NCBI RefSeq assembly: GCF_030863805.1
Contig: NZ_CP132957.1
Span: 806,001-870,000 of the forward strand
Source of the DNA: Kineothrix sp. MB12-C1
Lineage (GTDB): Bacteria; Bacillota; Clostridia; Lachnospirales; Lachnospiraceae
Reading direction: 5' to 3'
Length of the DNA: 64,000 bases
In this document: positions 8,943 through 17,580 of the stretch, piece by piece
Numbering within the stretch: position 1 is the first letter of the stretch
How the letters are laid out: each line of letters opens with the position of its first letter
Translations under genes and position numbers: made by a program
Notes under the pieces: generated by a model
The model's input: the letters and a program-made list of their open reading frames with translations, nothing else
Told to the model about the DNA's origin: nothing
Database searches by the model: none

Positions 8943-10748
8943 TTAACTTCCCTCCTTAATCGGAATGTTCAGAGTAATTACGGTACCCATTCCTTGTATG
9001 CTGCTCACATTCCATGACGCACTTTCGCCATAGTACATATCCATTCTGGCAAATGCATTCTGAAGGCCGATACTGGTCCCTTCATCTTTAATCGCTTCCT
9101 TTCTGTCATTGAATCGATTCGTCATATCAAGCTCCATACCTTGCCCGTTATCTTCTATAATTACACACAGTTTATCTTTGTCTTTTGACAGCATTAAGTC
9201 AATTCGAAGCAGACCACCTGCTTCGATTCCTTTGAATCCATGAATAATTGCATTCTCTATAAAAGGCTGTAGAAGCAATTTGAATACCCTTACTCTTCTC
9301 GCATCCCCCGCTACATTGACTTCATATTGAAAAGACTGACTGAACCGCATTTGCTGAAGGGCAATATACTTATTCAGCCACTCTACCTCTTCCTCCACCG
9401 CAACCATCTTATTGCTCTTGCTAATACTATAACGCAAAATCACTCCCAGATTACGAATCATCCTACTAATATCGTATTCTTCCTTCTCGATAGCCATCCA
9501 GTTAATGGAATCCAGCGTATTATAGAGGAAATGAGGATTGATTTGCGCTTCTAATGCCCGAATCTCAGCATCCTTTTGCTTATCTGTCGCTTCCTTTACC
9601 TGTACAATCAGATTACTTACTTCCCTTGTCATATCGTTCAAATTGCTGGCAATTTGTCCGAGTTCGTCCTGACTCGTTAGGGGAACCTCTACGTTCAGAT
9701 TTCCTTTTTGCACTTCTTTAATTCCGCCAATAATACTATTGACCGACTGGTTCATCTGCCGAACGATATAGAAAATCAAAAGGCTGGAGAATAAAATAGC
9801 CGCCATGCTCAATATGAGAAACACTTGTTGAATCACCTGGATATCTTTTAACATATAATCTTTATCATATACGTTGTAATACACCCAACCCGTATCCTCA
9901 TCCACATACCGGTTCACCGCCGTACTTTGTCCCTTTAAGAGGCCGGTTACTTTTACAAATTCTTCTACACTCAGCTTAGGATTCATCTTAATTCCGGTAT
10001 AAAAAGAATTAGGATAGCTAATCACCTGGCGGTTCTTATCCGTAATGAAGTTAACATTGTACTCAGCCGCCGCCTCATCCATATCGACGAAACAAATATC
10101 CTTCAAAACGGACTCATTTACACTCATAACAATGGTAGCAATCGTTCCGTCTCTCATGTTATTATAATCATACATACATTTAGATATATGGAAATAAAAC
10201 TTATTCTCACCATCTTCTTCAAATCTCATCGTAGGGGTTACCAAAAGCCCCGCTTGCCCTTGTACCTCTTGATAAGGCGGAATCTCTCTTATATCTTCAT
10301 ATTCGCTCCATAGATTCTTTATGGTAGAAGCGCTGTCCGCATCATAAGTTACTTGCATCCCATTCCTGCATATAATACTGATGCTGCGTATTCCATCCAT
10401 AGAATTTTTCGTCTGTGACAACCTGTTATAAATCTCATTATATGCCACTTCTTTCTGGCTGCTGTCTTCCAGCAATAGCTCCCTAACATTTTCAACGATC
10501 TTATCATCCACATAAAGCTGATAAACAAGATTCTTATAAATATTGACGTTTAAGTTCGCTCTCTCCGATAACTGCATCAAGTTGTTAACCATCAGCGTAT
10601 CAATTTTCTTTTTCAACAGATTATAATTGATGCCATACCCCACAATCTGCACGGTTAAAATCGGAATGATGGATGCCAAAATGAAGGCAAACAATATTTT
10701 GTGTCCAATTTTCAAATTATTGAATTTACTTATCAGTTTCCCTCTCAT
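8943..10748 (-). CDS. Sensor histidine kinase (YesM/LytS-like, HisKA_7-type His_kinase domain)
   Basis: 601 residues. A hydrophobic segment at about residues 18-38 and another near 310-330 flank a roughly 270-residue extracytoplasmic sensor domain. A HAMP linker follows, then the His_kinase motif (EAQINPHFLYNTLDSINWMA, with the phospho-accepting His) and a C-terminal ATPase domain (LLQPFIENAIIHG N-box, VIIEDNGQGM G-box). This is the membrane partner of the AraC-type regulator. With the neighbouring binding lipoprotein it probably forms a three-part sugar sensor. Start ATG has AAAGGAAG upstream. Confidence 0.93.
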   Translation of the reverse strand: MRGKLISKFNNLKIGHKILFAFILASIIPILTVQIVGYGINYNLLKKKIDTLMVNNLMQLSERANLNVNIYKNLVYQLYVDDKIVENVRELLLEDSSQKEVAYNEIYNRLSQTKNSMDGIRSISIICRNGMQVTYDADSASTIKNLWSEYEDIREIPPYQEVQGQAGLLVTPTMRFEEDGENKFYFHISKCMYDYNNMRDGTIATIVMSVNESVLKDICFVDMDEAAAEYNVNFITDKNRQVISYPNSFYTGIKMNPKLSVEEFVKVTGLLKGQSTAVNRYVDEDTGWVYYNVYDKDYMLKDIQVIQQVFLILSMAAILFSSLLIFYIVRQMNQSVNSIIGGIKEVQKGNLNVEVPLTSQDELGQIASNLNDMTREVSNLIVQVKEATDKQKDAEIRALEAQINPHFLYNTLDSINWMAIEKEEYDISRMIRNLGVILRYSISKSNKMVAVEEEVEWLNKYIALQQMRFSQSFQYEVNVAGDARRVRVFKLLLQPFIENAIIHGFKGIEAGGLLRIDLMLSKDKDKLCVIIEDNGQGMELDMTNRFNDRKEAIKDEGTSIGLQNAFARMDMYYGESASWNVSSIQGMGTVITLNIPIKEGS

Positions 10749-10838
10749 TTATCCGCTTCCTTTTAAGCACCTCTGGCAGTTTTTCCAAGAGCCATGTTCT
10801 CTTTTCCCTTAGTATTTTATCTTCCATCCTACAGTAGT

Positions 10839-10867
10839 ATCATAAAAGATTAGTCACTCTTTGTGAA
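10839..10867 (-). promoter_or_regulatory. Promoter of the kinase-regulator-lipoprotein operon
   Basis: Minus strand: -35 TTCACA (10862-10867), 17-base spacer, -10 TATGAT (10839-10844), about 90 bases upstream of the kinase start. Only one mismatch to the vegetative consensus in each box. Confidence 0.65.
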
Positions 10868-10923
10868 GAGCACATTTCAAGTTTTATGATATAACCCTTA
10901 TATTTTTTAAAAAATTATAAATA

Positions 10924-10966
10924 AATGACTTAAATCACACTTTTCATCCTCTTTATCGGTTATACT
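10924..10966 (+). promoter_or_regulatory. Flavodiiron gene promoter with Crp/Fnr-like activator site
   Basis: A -10 box TATACT lies at 10961-10966 with no credible -35. Upstream, the sequence AATGA-CTTAAA-TCACA (10924-10939) resembles a Crp/Fnr-family site (TGTGA-N6-TCACA). Its centre, 10931.5, would sit at -41.5 if transcription starts 7 bases after the -10 box, the standard class II activator position. Confidence 0.5.
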
Positions 10967-11022
10967 AAGTTTACAAACAATACAGCGGTGGCCATTTAAA
11001 ATTATTAAGGAGGAAGTGCATC

Positions 11023-12210
11023 ATGAAAAAACTTGTAAAAAATAACGTTTATTGGGTGGGCTTTATGGATTGGGAGCTGGAATCCTTCCATGGAGCGGAC
11101 TACTCTATTAACCATGGTTCAAGCCAGAACGCTTACTTAATCAAAGAAGAGAAGACAGTTCTCATCGATACGGTATGGAAGCCCCATTCCACCGAATTTA
11201 TAGATAATCTGGAAAAAGAAATCGATTTAAAGGAAATTGACTTTATCGTTGCGAATCATGGAGAGGTGGATCATAGCGGTTCTCTTCCTGCACTTATGGA
11301 GAAAATCCCCAATACTCCTATTTACTGTACCGCCAGCGGAGTGAAATCCCTCACCGGTCAGTATCACCACCCGGAATGGAATTATCAGGTCGTGAAGACA
11401 GGGGATTCCGTCGATATCGGCAATGGCAAGAAATTAGTCTTTGTAGAAATGAAAATGCTTCACTGGCCCGACAGCATGGCTACTTACATGACAGGTGATA
11501 ATATTCTCTTTTCCAACGACGCCTTTGGGCAGCATTTTGCAGTGGAAGAATTGTTTAATGATAAAGCAGATCAATGTAAGCTTTGGGAAGAAGCACTTAA
11601 GTATTATGCAAATATTTTAGCTCCTTTTTCTCCCCTGGTGAAAAGAAAAGTCGAAGAAATACAAGGGCTTAACCTTCCCATCGATATCATTGCAACAAGC
11701 CACGGCTCCATTTGGAGGGAGAATCCGTTACAAATCGTAGAGAAATATTATGAATGGTCCCAGAACTATCAGGAAGACCAGATTACTGTTGTTTATGATA
11801 CTATGTGGGATGGAACGAAGCAACTGGCACATAAAATCAGCGCGGAAATCGCTCAGATTTCTCCGGATACGAGGGTGAAGATTTTTAATATTTCCAAGGT
11901 GAATAAGAATGACATTATTACAGAGGTTTTTAAATCGAAAGCAATTGCCCTGGGCTCGCCAACGGTAGGCGGCAATATCCTTTCTTCCGTGGGCGGATGG
12001 CTTGATTTCCTGAAAGAATTGAAATTTAAAGGAAAAAAAGCAGCCGTATTCGGATGCTATGGATGGAGCGGCGAAGGGACAAAGGTTCTTCGGGAACGGT
12101 TGACAGACGCTGGTTTCTCCGTTGTAGATGAAGAAGCGAAATGTCTCTGGAATCCACAGGAAGAAGACTTCCATCGTGCGGCAGAAATCGCCAAGGCTCT
12201 TTGCCAATAA
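11023..12210 (+). CDS. Flavodiiron protein (A-type flavoprotein, FprA family)
   Basis: 395 residues, the usual size for a two-domain flavodiiron enzyme. The N-terminal metallo-beta-lactamase domain has the di-iron motif NHGEVDHSG near residue 80, a later Asp (NDAFGQHF) and ATSHGSIWR as a further metal-ligand region. The C-terminal flavodoxin domain (VVYDTMWDGTKQLA; GSPTVGGN; GCYGWSGEG) binds FMN. Such proteins reduce O2 and/or NO in anaerobes. It is monocistronic, with a strong AGGAGG box and an intrinsic terminator 10 bases after the stop. No fused rubredoxin domain is present. Substrate preference cannot be decided from sequence. Confidence 0.93.
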   Translation: MKKLVKNNVYWVGFMDWELESFHGADYSINHGSSQNAYLIKEEKTVLIDTVWKPHSTEFIDNLEKEIDLKEIDFIVANHGEVDHSGSLPALMEKIPNTPIYCTASGVKSLTGQYHHPEWNYQVVKTGDSVDIGNGKKLVFVEMKMLHWPDSMATYMTGDNILFSNDAFGQHFAVEELFNDKADQCKLWEEALKYYANILAPFSPLVKRKVEEIQGLNLPIDIIATSHGSIWRENPLQIVEKYYEWSQNYQEDQITVVYDTMWDGTKQLAHKISAEIAQISPDTRVKIFNISKVNKNDIITEVFKSKAIALGSPTVGGNILSSVGGWLDFLKELKFKGKKAAVFGCYGWSGEGTKVLRERLTDAGFSVVDEEAKCLWNPQEEDFHRAAEIAKALCQ

Positions 12211-12220
12211 AATATTAAGA

Positions 12221-12258
12221 AAGGCGTTGATTTATTCCAAATGGGTCAACGCCTTTTC
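12221..12258 (+). terminator. Intrinsic terminator of the flavodiiron gene
   Basis: Perfect 10-bp stem AAGGCGTTGA (12221-12230) / TCAACGCCTT (12246-12255) followed by a short T stretch. Confidence 0.85.
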
Positions 12259-12332
12259 CATACCACGAAGAACTCTTTGGCAAACGACAGGCTGCTAAAT
12301 CATTAACTGCTTCTCTGCCTGTCTCCTGTAAA

Positions 12333-12390
12333 TTGACAACTCTAGTTTAGAAATCTATAATAAAATATAAATTTATAATTATAAGATTTC
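12333..12390 (+). promoter_or_regulatory. Consensus promoter and inverted-repeat operator of the MocR gene
   Basis: TTGACA (12333-12338), 17-base spacer, TATAAT (12356-12361): a full vegetative consensus. The -10 box is part of an inverted repeat, GAAATCTATAAT (12350-12361) and ATTATAAGATTTC (12378-12390), placed so that a bound repressor would block transcription. This suggests autoregulation by the MocR product, which is an inference. Confidence 0.75.
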
Positions 12391-12440
12391 CAAACTATGA
12401 TTATGAAAGTGTAGTCCGAGGTTATGAGAAAGGCATGGTT

Positions 12441-13793
12441 ATGAAAATGCTAAAATATGAAGAAATTATCGAATATATCAATCATGAGATTTCAGCAGGG
12501 AATCTCGCTTATACGAAAAAAATACCTTCTATAAGAACAATTGCCAATATGTTCCACTGTAGTGTCGGCACTGTTATAAAGGCTTACGACCAGCTTGAAA
12601 AAGACCATATTATTTATTCATCACCTAAAAGCGGCTATTATGTTTTAACGAATTCTCATAATGCATATTCTTCGAAAAAAATGATCCTCGATTTCTCTTC
12701 GGGTACACCTAATGCGGAAACATTTCCTTATAAAAACTTCCAATATTGTTTGAAGGAATCTACCGAACTTTATAAAGAGGCTCTTTTTAGCGATCCTGAC
12801 CCACGGGGTTTAAGTTCTTTAATTAATGCGTTAACTAAGCATTTGCAGCAATATCAAATATTTACAAAACCTGAAAATATTGTCATTACAGCAAGCTCAC
12901 AGCAAGCATTAAATATCTTGGCATCCATGCCTTTCCCTAATAAAAATAAAAGCGTACTCATCGAGCAGCCTACCTATCCCGGGATAATAAAATCTTTGGA
13001 ACTGAACAATATCCAGGCTTTTGGCATAGAGCGGGGAATGGATGGAATTAATCTCGATGTGCTGGAAAGTATATTCAAGCAAGGAAATATTAAGTTTTTT
13101 TATACGATTCCAAGATTTCATAACCCCACAGGAACATCCTATGATAAACACGAAAAGCAAGCAATTATTAAAATGGCGGAAAAATATAATGTATATATTA
13201 TAGAAGATGATGTAGCTGCAGATTTGGATCTGGATAGGAAAAATGATCCTATATTTTCCTATGACCTTTCCTCAAAAGTCATCTATTTAAAGAGTTATTC
13301 CAAAATTCTCATGCCAGGCTTAAGGGTAGCTGCTCTTGTACTTCCTCCATTACTAGTGGATACTTTTCTATACTACAAAAAATTGGCTGATATGAGCAGT
13401 CCTATCCTATCACAAGGCGCTCTGGAAATATATTTAAATAATGGAATGTTCGATGTCTACAAAAAGGAAATGGCCAAATCATATTCTGAAAGATTATCCA
13501 TTTTAAAAGATAGGTTTTCTGAATTGCCAAGCAATAAATTCAAATGGAAAGTACCGCAATCAGGTTATTTCGCCTGCATCTATACAGAAAACGGCCTTCC
13601 TTGTAATAAAGTGGCCAATACGTTAATGAGAAAGCATATAGAACTATTCGATACGAGTCAGTGCTTTTTAAAAAAATATAAAAATTATGACTTCTTCAAA
13701 ATAAGCATTAGCAAAACCAGTAAAGAAGAGATAGCAAGCGGGATTCCAACAATTTTGAGCACTCTTCAAAATATAGTAGGTAGTATTAACTAA
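12441..13793 (+). CDS. MocR-type (GntR/aminotransferase) transcriptional regulator
   Basis: About 450 residues. The N-terminal GntR winged helix (KKIPSIRTIANMFHCSVGTV, about residues 25-45) is joined to a class-I aminotransferase-like domain. The PLP lysine motif is YLKSYSKILMPGLR, and TIPRFHNPTG and IIEDDVAADL are the PLP ring and phosphate regions. MocR proteins sense PLP or an amino-acid derivative and control nearby metabolic or transport genes. The target here is not obvious because the gene stands alone. ATG at 12441 is chosen over 12435 because the AGAAAGG box is 7 bases from it but only 1 base from 12435. Confidence 0.9.
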   Translation: MKMLKYEEIIEYINHEISAGNLAYTKKIPSIRTIANMFHCSVGTVIKAYDQLEKDHIIYSSPKSGYYVLTNSHNAYSSKKMILDFSSGTPNAETFPYKNFQYCLKESTELYKEALFSDPDPRGLSSLINALTKHLQQYQIFTKPENIVITASSQQALNILASMPFPNKNKSVLIEQPTYPGIIKSLELNNIQAFGIERGMDGINLDVLESIFKQGNIKFFYTIPRFHNPTGTSYDKHEKQAIIKMAEKYNVYIIEDDVAADLDLDRKNDPIFSYDLSSKVIYLKSYSKILMPGLRVAALVLPPLLVDTFLYYKKLADMSSPILSQGALEIYLNNGMFDVYKKEMAKSYSERLSILKDRFSELPSNKFKWKVPQSGYFACIYTENGLPCNKVANTLMRKHIELFDTSQCFLKKYKNYDFFKISISKTSKEEIASGIPTILSTLQNIVGSIN

Positions 13794-13815
13794 CTCTTAT
13801 TCCCGTAATATCAAT

Positions 13816-13851
13816 AAAAACGTCTTTTGTACTAGTACAGATGATGTTTTT
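13816..13851 (+). terminator. Intrinsic terminator after the MocR gene
   Basis: Arms AAAAACGTC (13816-13824) and GATGTTTTT (13843-13851) enclose the palindrome TGTACTAGTACA (13828-13839). The stem ends in a T-run, 23 bases after the stop codon. Confidence 0.7.
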
Positions 13852-13905
13852 ATTTGTTGCTTTATAAATTATACTATATTAATATGTAACCGAAAGACAT
13901 ATGCG

Positions 13906-14043
13906 CTGTTCACAGCTTAGCCATGAACAACAACAGAATGCACACAAAATGAAAAAGAGCGTATTTTGGTGCTTACAGTACTCGCAAAATTGCATAGAAA
14001 TGCAATTTTGACCTCGCGTTGGCTAATGTATGAATAGTAACAG
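13906..14043. repeat. MITE-like non-coding element with imperfect terminal inverted repeats
   Basis: The left end CTGTTCACAGCTTAGCC (13906-13922) is an imperfect inverted copy of the right end (14021-14043, GGCTAATG..GTAACAG). An internal perfect hairpin, CAAAATTGCAT (13985-13995) / ATGCAATTTTG (14000-14010), lies between them. The first 16 bases recur exactly at 7385-7400 in another intergenic gap. No coding potential was seen. It resembles a small dispersed palindromic element, but only one full-length copy is visible in this window. Confidence 0.45.
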
Positions 14044-14107
14044 TCATATATCCACTATCGGTATATGATAATAACCAATATTAACAATAACATAAGGAGA
14101 GAATGCA

Positions 14108-14329
14108 ATGAAAACCCTGAAGGAAATACCGGCAGGTCAGTCTGTCACTGTAGTGAAGTTGCATGGAATTGGCCCGGTGAAACGTCGAATTATGGATATG
14201 GGAATCACAAAAGGCGTGGAAATTTATGTCCGAAAAATAGCACCATTAGGTGATCCTATGGAACTAAATGTTCGTGGTTATGAATTATCCATACGTAAAG
14301 CTGATGCAGAAATGATTGAGGTTGAATAG
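14108..14329 (+). CDS. feoA: FeoA, ferrous iron transport accessory protein
   Basis: 73 residues forming an SH3-like FeoA fold: MKTLKEIPAGQSVTV start, HGIGPVKRRIMDMGITKGVEI core (glycine and basic pattern typical of FeoA) and ELSIRKADAEMIEVE end. FeoA supports the FeoB transporter on the cytoplasmic side. The feoB start is 78 bases downstream on the same strand, and the gap holds an operator-like repeat. The ATG at 14108 follows AAGGAGAGA. Confidence 0.93.
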   Translation: MKTLKEIPAGQSVTVVKLHGIGPVKRRIMDMGITKGVEIYVRKIAPLGDPMELNVRGYELSIRKADAEMIEVE

Positions 14330-14371
14330 GCGTTGGAAATAGACAAAATATTGTTTATTTTTTTTCGCTAT

Positions 14372-14389
14372 GAGTTAGCCTAATCTAAC
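14372..14389 (+). promoter_or_regulatory. Operator-like inverted repeat upstream of feoB (DtxR/IdeR-like)
   Basis: GAGTTAG-CCTAAT-CTAAC: half-sites GTTAG (14374-14378) and CTAAC (14385-14389) six bases apart. The core TTAGCCTAATCTAA agrees at most positions with the DtxR/IdeR iron-box consensus TTAGGTTAGCCTAACCTAA. A near copy with the same spacing lies upstream of the ABC pair at 29721-29736. Iron-responsive control is inferred. Confidence 0.55.
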
Positions 14390-14407
14390 TAAGAAAGGAA
14401 GATATCA

Positions 14408-16588
14408 ATGGAAATTAAAATTGCACTAGCAGGCAATCCCAATTCTGGTAAAACTACATTGTTTAATAGTCTGACAGGTTCTAATCAATATGTGGGAAAC
14501 TGGCCCGGTGTTACCGTCGAGAAGAAAGAAGGTACCCTGAAAGGCCATAAAAATGTAATCATACAGGACTTACCGGGTATTTATTCATTATCTCCATACT
14601 CACAGGAAGAAGTGGTTGCCAGAAACTATCTGGTAAACGAAAAACCGGATGTAATCCTCAACATTGTGGACGGCACCAACATCGAACGTAACCTATACTT
14701 AACCACACAGTTAATTGAGCTTGGCCTTCCTGTAGTGATAGCCATCAATATGATCGATATCGTTCGTAAAAACGGCGACCAAATCGATTTAAAAAAGCTG
14801 TCCTCAGAACTCGGCTGTGAAGTCGTTGAGATAAGCGCTCTGAAAGGCGAAGGAAGCATTGCTGCCGCTGAAAAAGCTATTGTCTTAGCCGAAGCCTCTA
14901 AGGCGATTACCCTTCCTCCCGTATTCACTGGCAGCCTGGAACAAGCCATTCATAGCATCGAAGAGGCCATTGTCAATAAAGTAGACAAACAATACCTGCG
15001 TTGGTATGCCATTAAAATATTCGAACGCGATGAGAAGATTCTAAGCAAACTGAATCTGGATTCCGAATTACATAATAAATTGGAAGAATATATCGCTGCA
15101 TGCGAAGACGAATTGGATGACGACGCTGAAAGCATTATCACAAATCAGCGCTATGTTTACATTGGCGGTGTTATTGCGAAATCTGTGAATAAAAAAGCAC
15201 CCAAGCATAGCCTGACTACTTCGGATAAAATCGATGCGGTCGTTACAAACCGAATTCTGGCTCTCCCGATTTTCGTAGTTATTATGTTCTTAGTTTATGC
15301 CATCGCCGTAGGGTCCTCACCTGTCTCCCTCGGAACAATTGGAACCGATTGGGTGAACGATGTTCTCTTCGGCGAAATTGTACCCGGGTTTTTCGATAAC
15401 ATATTGACTTCTCTCGGCGTTCATGAAGTGTTGTACGCTTTAATATTGGACGGTATCGTAGCCGGCGTTGGCGCAGTTCTCGGCTTCGTTCCTCAGTTGC
15501 TCGTCCTGTTCTTCCTCTTATCCATTATGGAAGATATCGGATATATGTCTCGCGTTGCTTTCATTATGGACCGTATTTTCCGTCGTTTCGGATTATCCGG
15601 CAAAAGCTTCATCCCTATGCTGGTGGCTACCGGATGCGGCGTACCAGGTATTATGGCTTCCCGTACGATCGAGCAAGATCGAGACCGTAAAATGACCATT
15701 ATGACTACAGGATTTATTCCTTGTAGTGCGAAGATACCGATCATAGGCTTAATCGCCGGTGCTGTTTTCGGTGGTTCCGCTATGGTTGCAGCCTCTGCAT
15801 TCTTTATCGGTATCGCTGCTGTCGTTATTTCAGGTATCATTTTGAAGAAGTTTAAGATATTCGCAGGCGATCCCGCTCCTTTTGTTATGGAACTTCCTGC
15901 ATACCATGCTCCTTCTGCCGGTAACGTATTTCGCGCTACATGGGAACGCGGATGGTCCTTTATCAAAAGAGCCGGAACACTTATTTTAGTCAGCTCTATT
16001 ATCCTCTGGTTCTTACAAGCTTTCGGATTTGTAAACGGCGTGTTTGGTATGGTGGAAGATAATCAGAATTCTTTACTTGCCGCTTTCGGTAATACCTTTG
16101 CTTGGATCTTCTATCCTCTCGGCTGGGTTGGCGATATGGCATGGAAAGCTGCCGTTGCTACAATTACAGGACTTATGGCAAAAGAACAAGTGGTAAATAC
16201 CTTCGGTGTTCTGTATCATTACAGCGGTGAATTATCAGAAACAGGCGATGAAATCTGGACATTGGTTGCCAAAGACTTTACTGCCCTGTCCGCTTACAGC
16301 TTCATGCTGTTCAACCTGTTGTGCGCACCTTGCTTTGCCGCAATGGGTGCCATCAAACGTGAAATGAATAATACAAAATGGACCTTAGGCGCCATTGGAT
16401 TTATGTGTGCATTCGCATATATAATTGCATTAATCGTTTATCAGCTCGGCGGCCTGATTACCGGTGAAGCTGCATTTGGTCCGTTCACTGTAATCGCTGC
16501 TATTTTACTCGTTGGACTAATATACCTTCTCTTCCGTAAAGGATATGTACCTCAGGAAGGACATTCAAGAGTGAAAAGTAAAAGCTAA
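14408..16588 (+). CDS. feoB: FeoB, ferrous iron transporter with G domain
   Basis: 726 residues. The N-terminal GTPase has G1 GNPNSGKTTLFNSLTG near residue 8, the G3 motif DLPGIYSLSP and the G4-like NMID. The C-terminal membrane domain has paired gates (GFVPQLLVLFFLLSIMED and ATGCGVPGIMASR; PCSAKIPIIG; APCFAAMGAIKREM) and about 8-10 membrane segments. It imports Fe2+ across the cytoplasmic membrane. Start ATG has AAAGGAAG upstream. A perfect 15-bp terminator follows. No FeoC gene is present. Confidence 0.96.
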   Translation: MEIKIALAGNPNSGKTTLFNSLTGSNQYVGNWPGVTVEKKEGTLKGHKNVIIQDLPGIYSLSPYSQEEVVARNYLVNEKPDVILNIVDGTNIERNLYLTTQLIELGLPVVIAINMIDIVRKNGDQIDLKKLSSELGCEVVEISALKGEGSIAAAEKAIVLAEASKAITLPPVFTGSLEQAIHSIEEAIVNKVDKQYLRWYAIKIFERDEKILSKLNLDSELHNKLEEYIAACEDELDDDAESIITNQRYVYIGGVIAKSVNKKAPKHSLTTSDKIDAVVTNRILALPIFVVIMFLVYAIAVGSSPVSLGTIGTDWVNDVLFGEIVPGFFDNILTSLGVHEVLYALILDGIVAGVGAVLGFVPQLLVLFFLLSIMEDIGYMSRVAFIMDRIFRRFGLSGKSFIPMLVATGCGVPGIMASRTIEQDRDRKMTIMTTGFIPCSAKIPIIGLIAGAVFGGSAMVAASAFFIGIAAVVISGIILKKFKIFAGDPAPFVMELPAYHAPSAGNVFRATWERGWSFIKRAGTLILVSSIILWFLQAFGFVNGVFGMVEDNQNSLLAAFGNTFAWIFYPLGWVGDMAWKAAVATITGLMAKEQVVNTFGVLYHYSGELSETGDEIWTLVAKDFTALSAYSFMLFNLLCAPCFAAMGAIKREMNNTKWTLGAIGFMCAFAYIIALIVYQLGGLITGEAAFGPFTVIAAILLVGLIYLLFRKGYVPQEGHSRVKSKS

Positions 16589-16601
16589 TTTGTCTTTAGT
16601 A

Positions 16602-16656
16602 TAGGTTCAACCGAACGACTGGCCGGAAATATCCGGAAGAAGTTCGGTTGAACCTA
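16602..16656 (+). terminator. Terminator of feoAB
   Basis: Perfect 15-bp arms TAGGTTCAACCGAAC (16602-16616) and its complement (16642-16656) with an inner CCGGA/TCCGG stem, followed by AATTTATTTTC, 13 bases after feoB. The opposite gene also ends nearby, so it may work in both directions. Confidence 0.85.
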
Positions 16657-16708
16657 ATTTATTTTCTTTATTCACATATTAATATCCAAAATGCATTTAT
16701 GAATCTTC

Positions 16709-17284
16709 TTATAAATCTTCTTTATTCATTGCTGCATATATTCTTCTTGCTTTCTTTAACTTAGGGAGTATCGGCTTGTAACGCACCGGGGAATGAGCCA
16801 GTAAATCCGCTCTTTGTAAGCTGAGAAGACATGGTGCAAGCTCGTCTCCTACCAAATGAATCACTTCCTTCACTCCGGTTACGGTAGGCTTAATATGATA
16901 ATCATGATGTTTAATGAGTATACATACCTTTTTTATAAATTCTTCTTCATATCCCAGCCTTCTTAAAACGAGATTTGCTATTATTTCACTCGTTTCCTCA
17001 TGCCCTTTAAAACTATCAATGTTATTGACAACAGTCTTTTTGTAAGGTTTACCTATATCATGTAACAATGCTGCCAGTTTCAGCATCAAATCGAAATCCA
17101 CCTTATTCACGGTTTCCATTATGTGATCAAATACATTATAAATATGAGTAGGCATATTTTGTTCACAGTCGACACAAATGATAAGCTCCGGAATAATTCT
17201 AAGAATTTCATCTCTATTCTCTTCAATATTTCTACTTGAAACAAGTATATGATTCAACTTCTCTCTATCTGCTGAGTACGGCAT
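16709..17284 (-). CDS. HD-domain phosphohydrolase-like protein
   Basis: 191 residues with an HD domain: a His in HIYNVFDHIMETV (about residue 50), LAALLHDIGKP supplying the HD pair (about 75), KGHEETSE (His, about 97) and a later Asp in QRADLLAHS. It resembles the HD module found at the C-terminus of tRNA nucleotidyltransferases and in stand-alone hydrolases. No nucleotidyltransferase domain is attached, so the substrate is unknown. The AAAGGGGAG box fits the ATG at 17284. It converges on feoB and has no same-strand partner. Confidence 0.8.
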   Translation of the reverse strand: MPYSADREKLNHILVSSRNIEENRDEILRIIPELIICVDCEQNMPTHIYNVFDHIMETVNKVDFDLMLKLAALLHDIGKPYKKTVVNNIDSFKGHEETSEIIANLVLRRLGYEEEFIKKVCILIKHHDYHIKPTVTGVKEVIHLVGDELAPCLLSLQRADLLAHSPVRYKPILPKLKKARRIYAAMNKEDL

Positions 17285-17438
17285 GTTGTCTCCCCTTTAG
17301 TAAATTACTATAGCACACAGCGATTCTATAGCTACAAATATTATATCATCTTTTACTGCATCCTCAATCGGAACTTCTACTTTTTTCTATAGGATCAACA
17401 CCTTTACACTTTAAGGTAACAGGGCTCTTCTATAGAAT

Positions 17439-17487
17439 AAAAAAGGAATGCTGCTCACAGACCTCTCATCTATCCTGCAACATTCCT
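17439..17487 (-). terminator. Terminator of the alcohol dehydrogenase gene
   Basis: Minus-strand stem AGGAATGTTGC (17477-17487) pairs with GCAGCATTCCT (17444-17454) with one G.T pair, followed by six T residues. It lies about 93 bases beyond the stop codon. The rest of the 17285-17580 gap shows nothing else. Confidence 0.8.
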
Positions 17488-17580
17488 ATTTTTACCAAAA
17501 CTCCTTCACTACATTATAACTATAAGGGAATTATCAAAAGATCAAAACAATTTATTGTACTGCAAACTTAACGATTAATT

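Noticed and set aside
14045-14107. Fur or iron box directly upstream of feoA
   Set aside because: Only loose A/T-rich inverted repeats were seen. The convincing iron-type operator is in the feoA-feoB gap.
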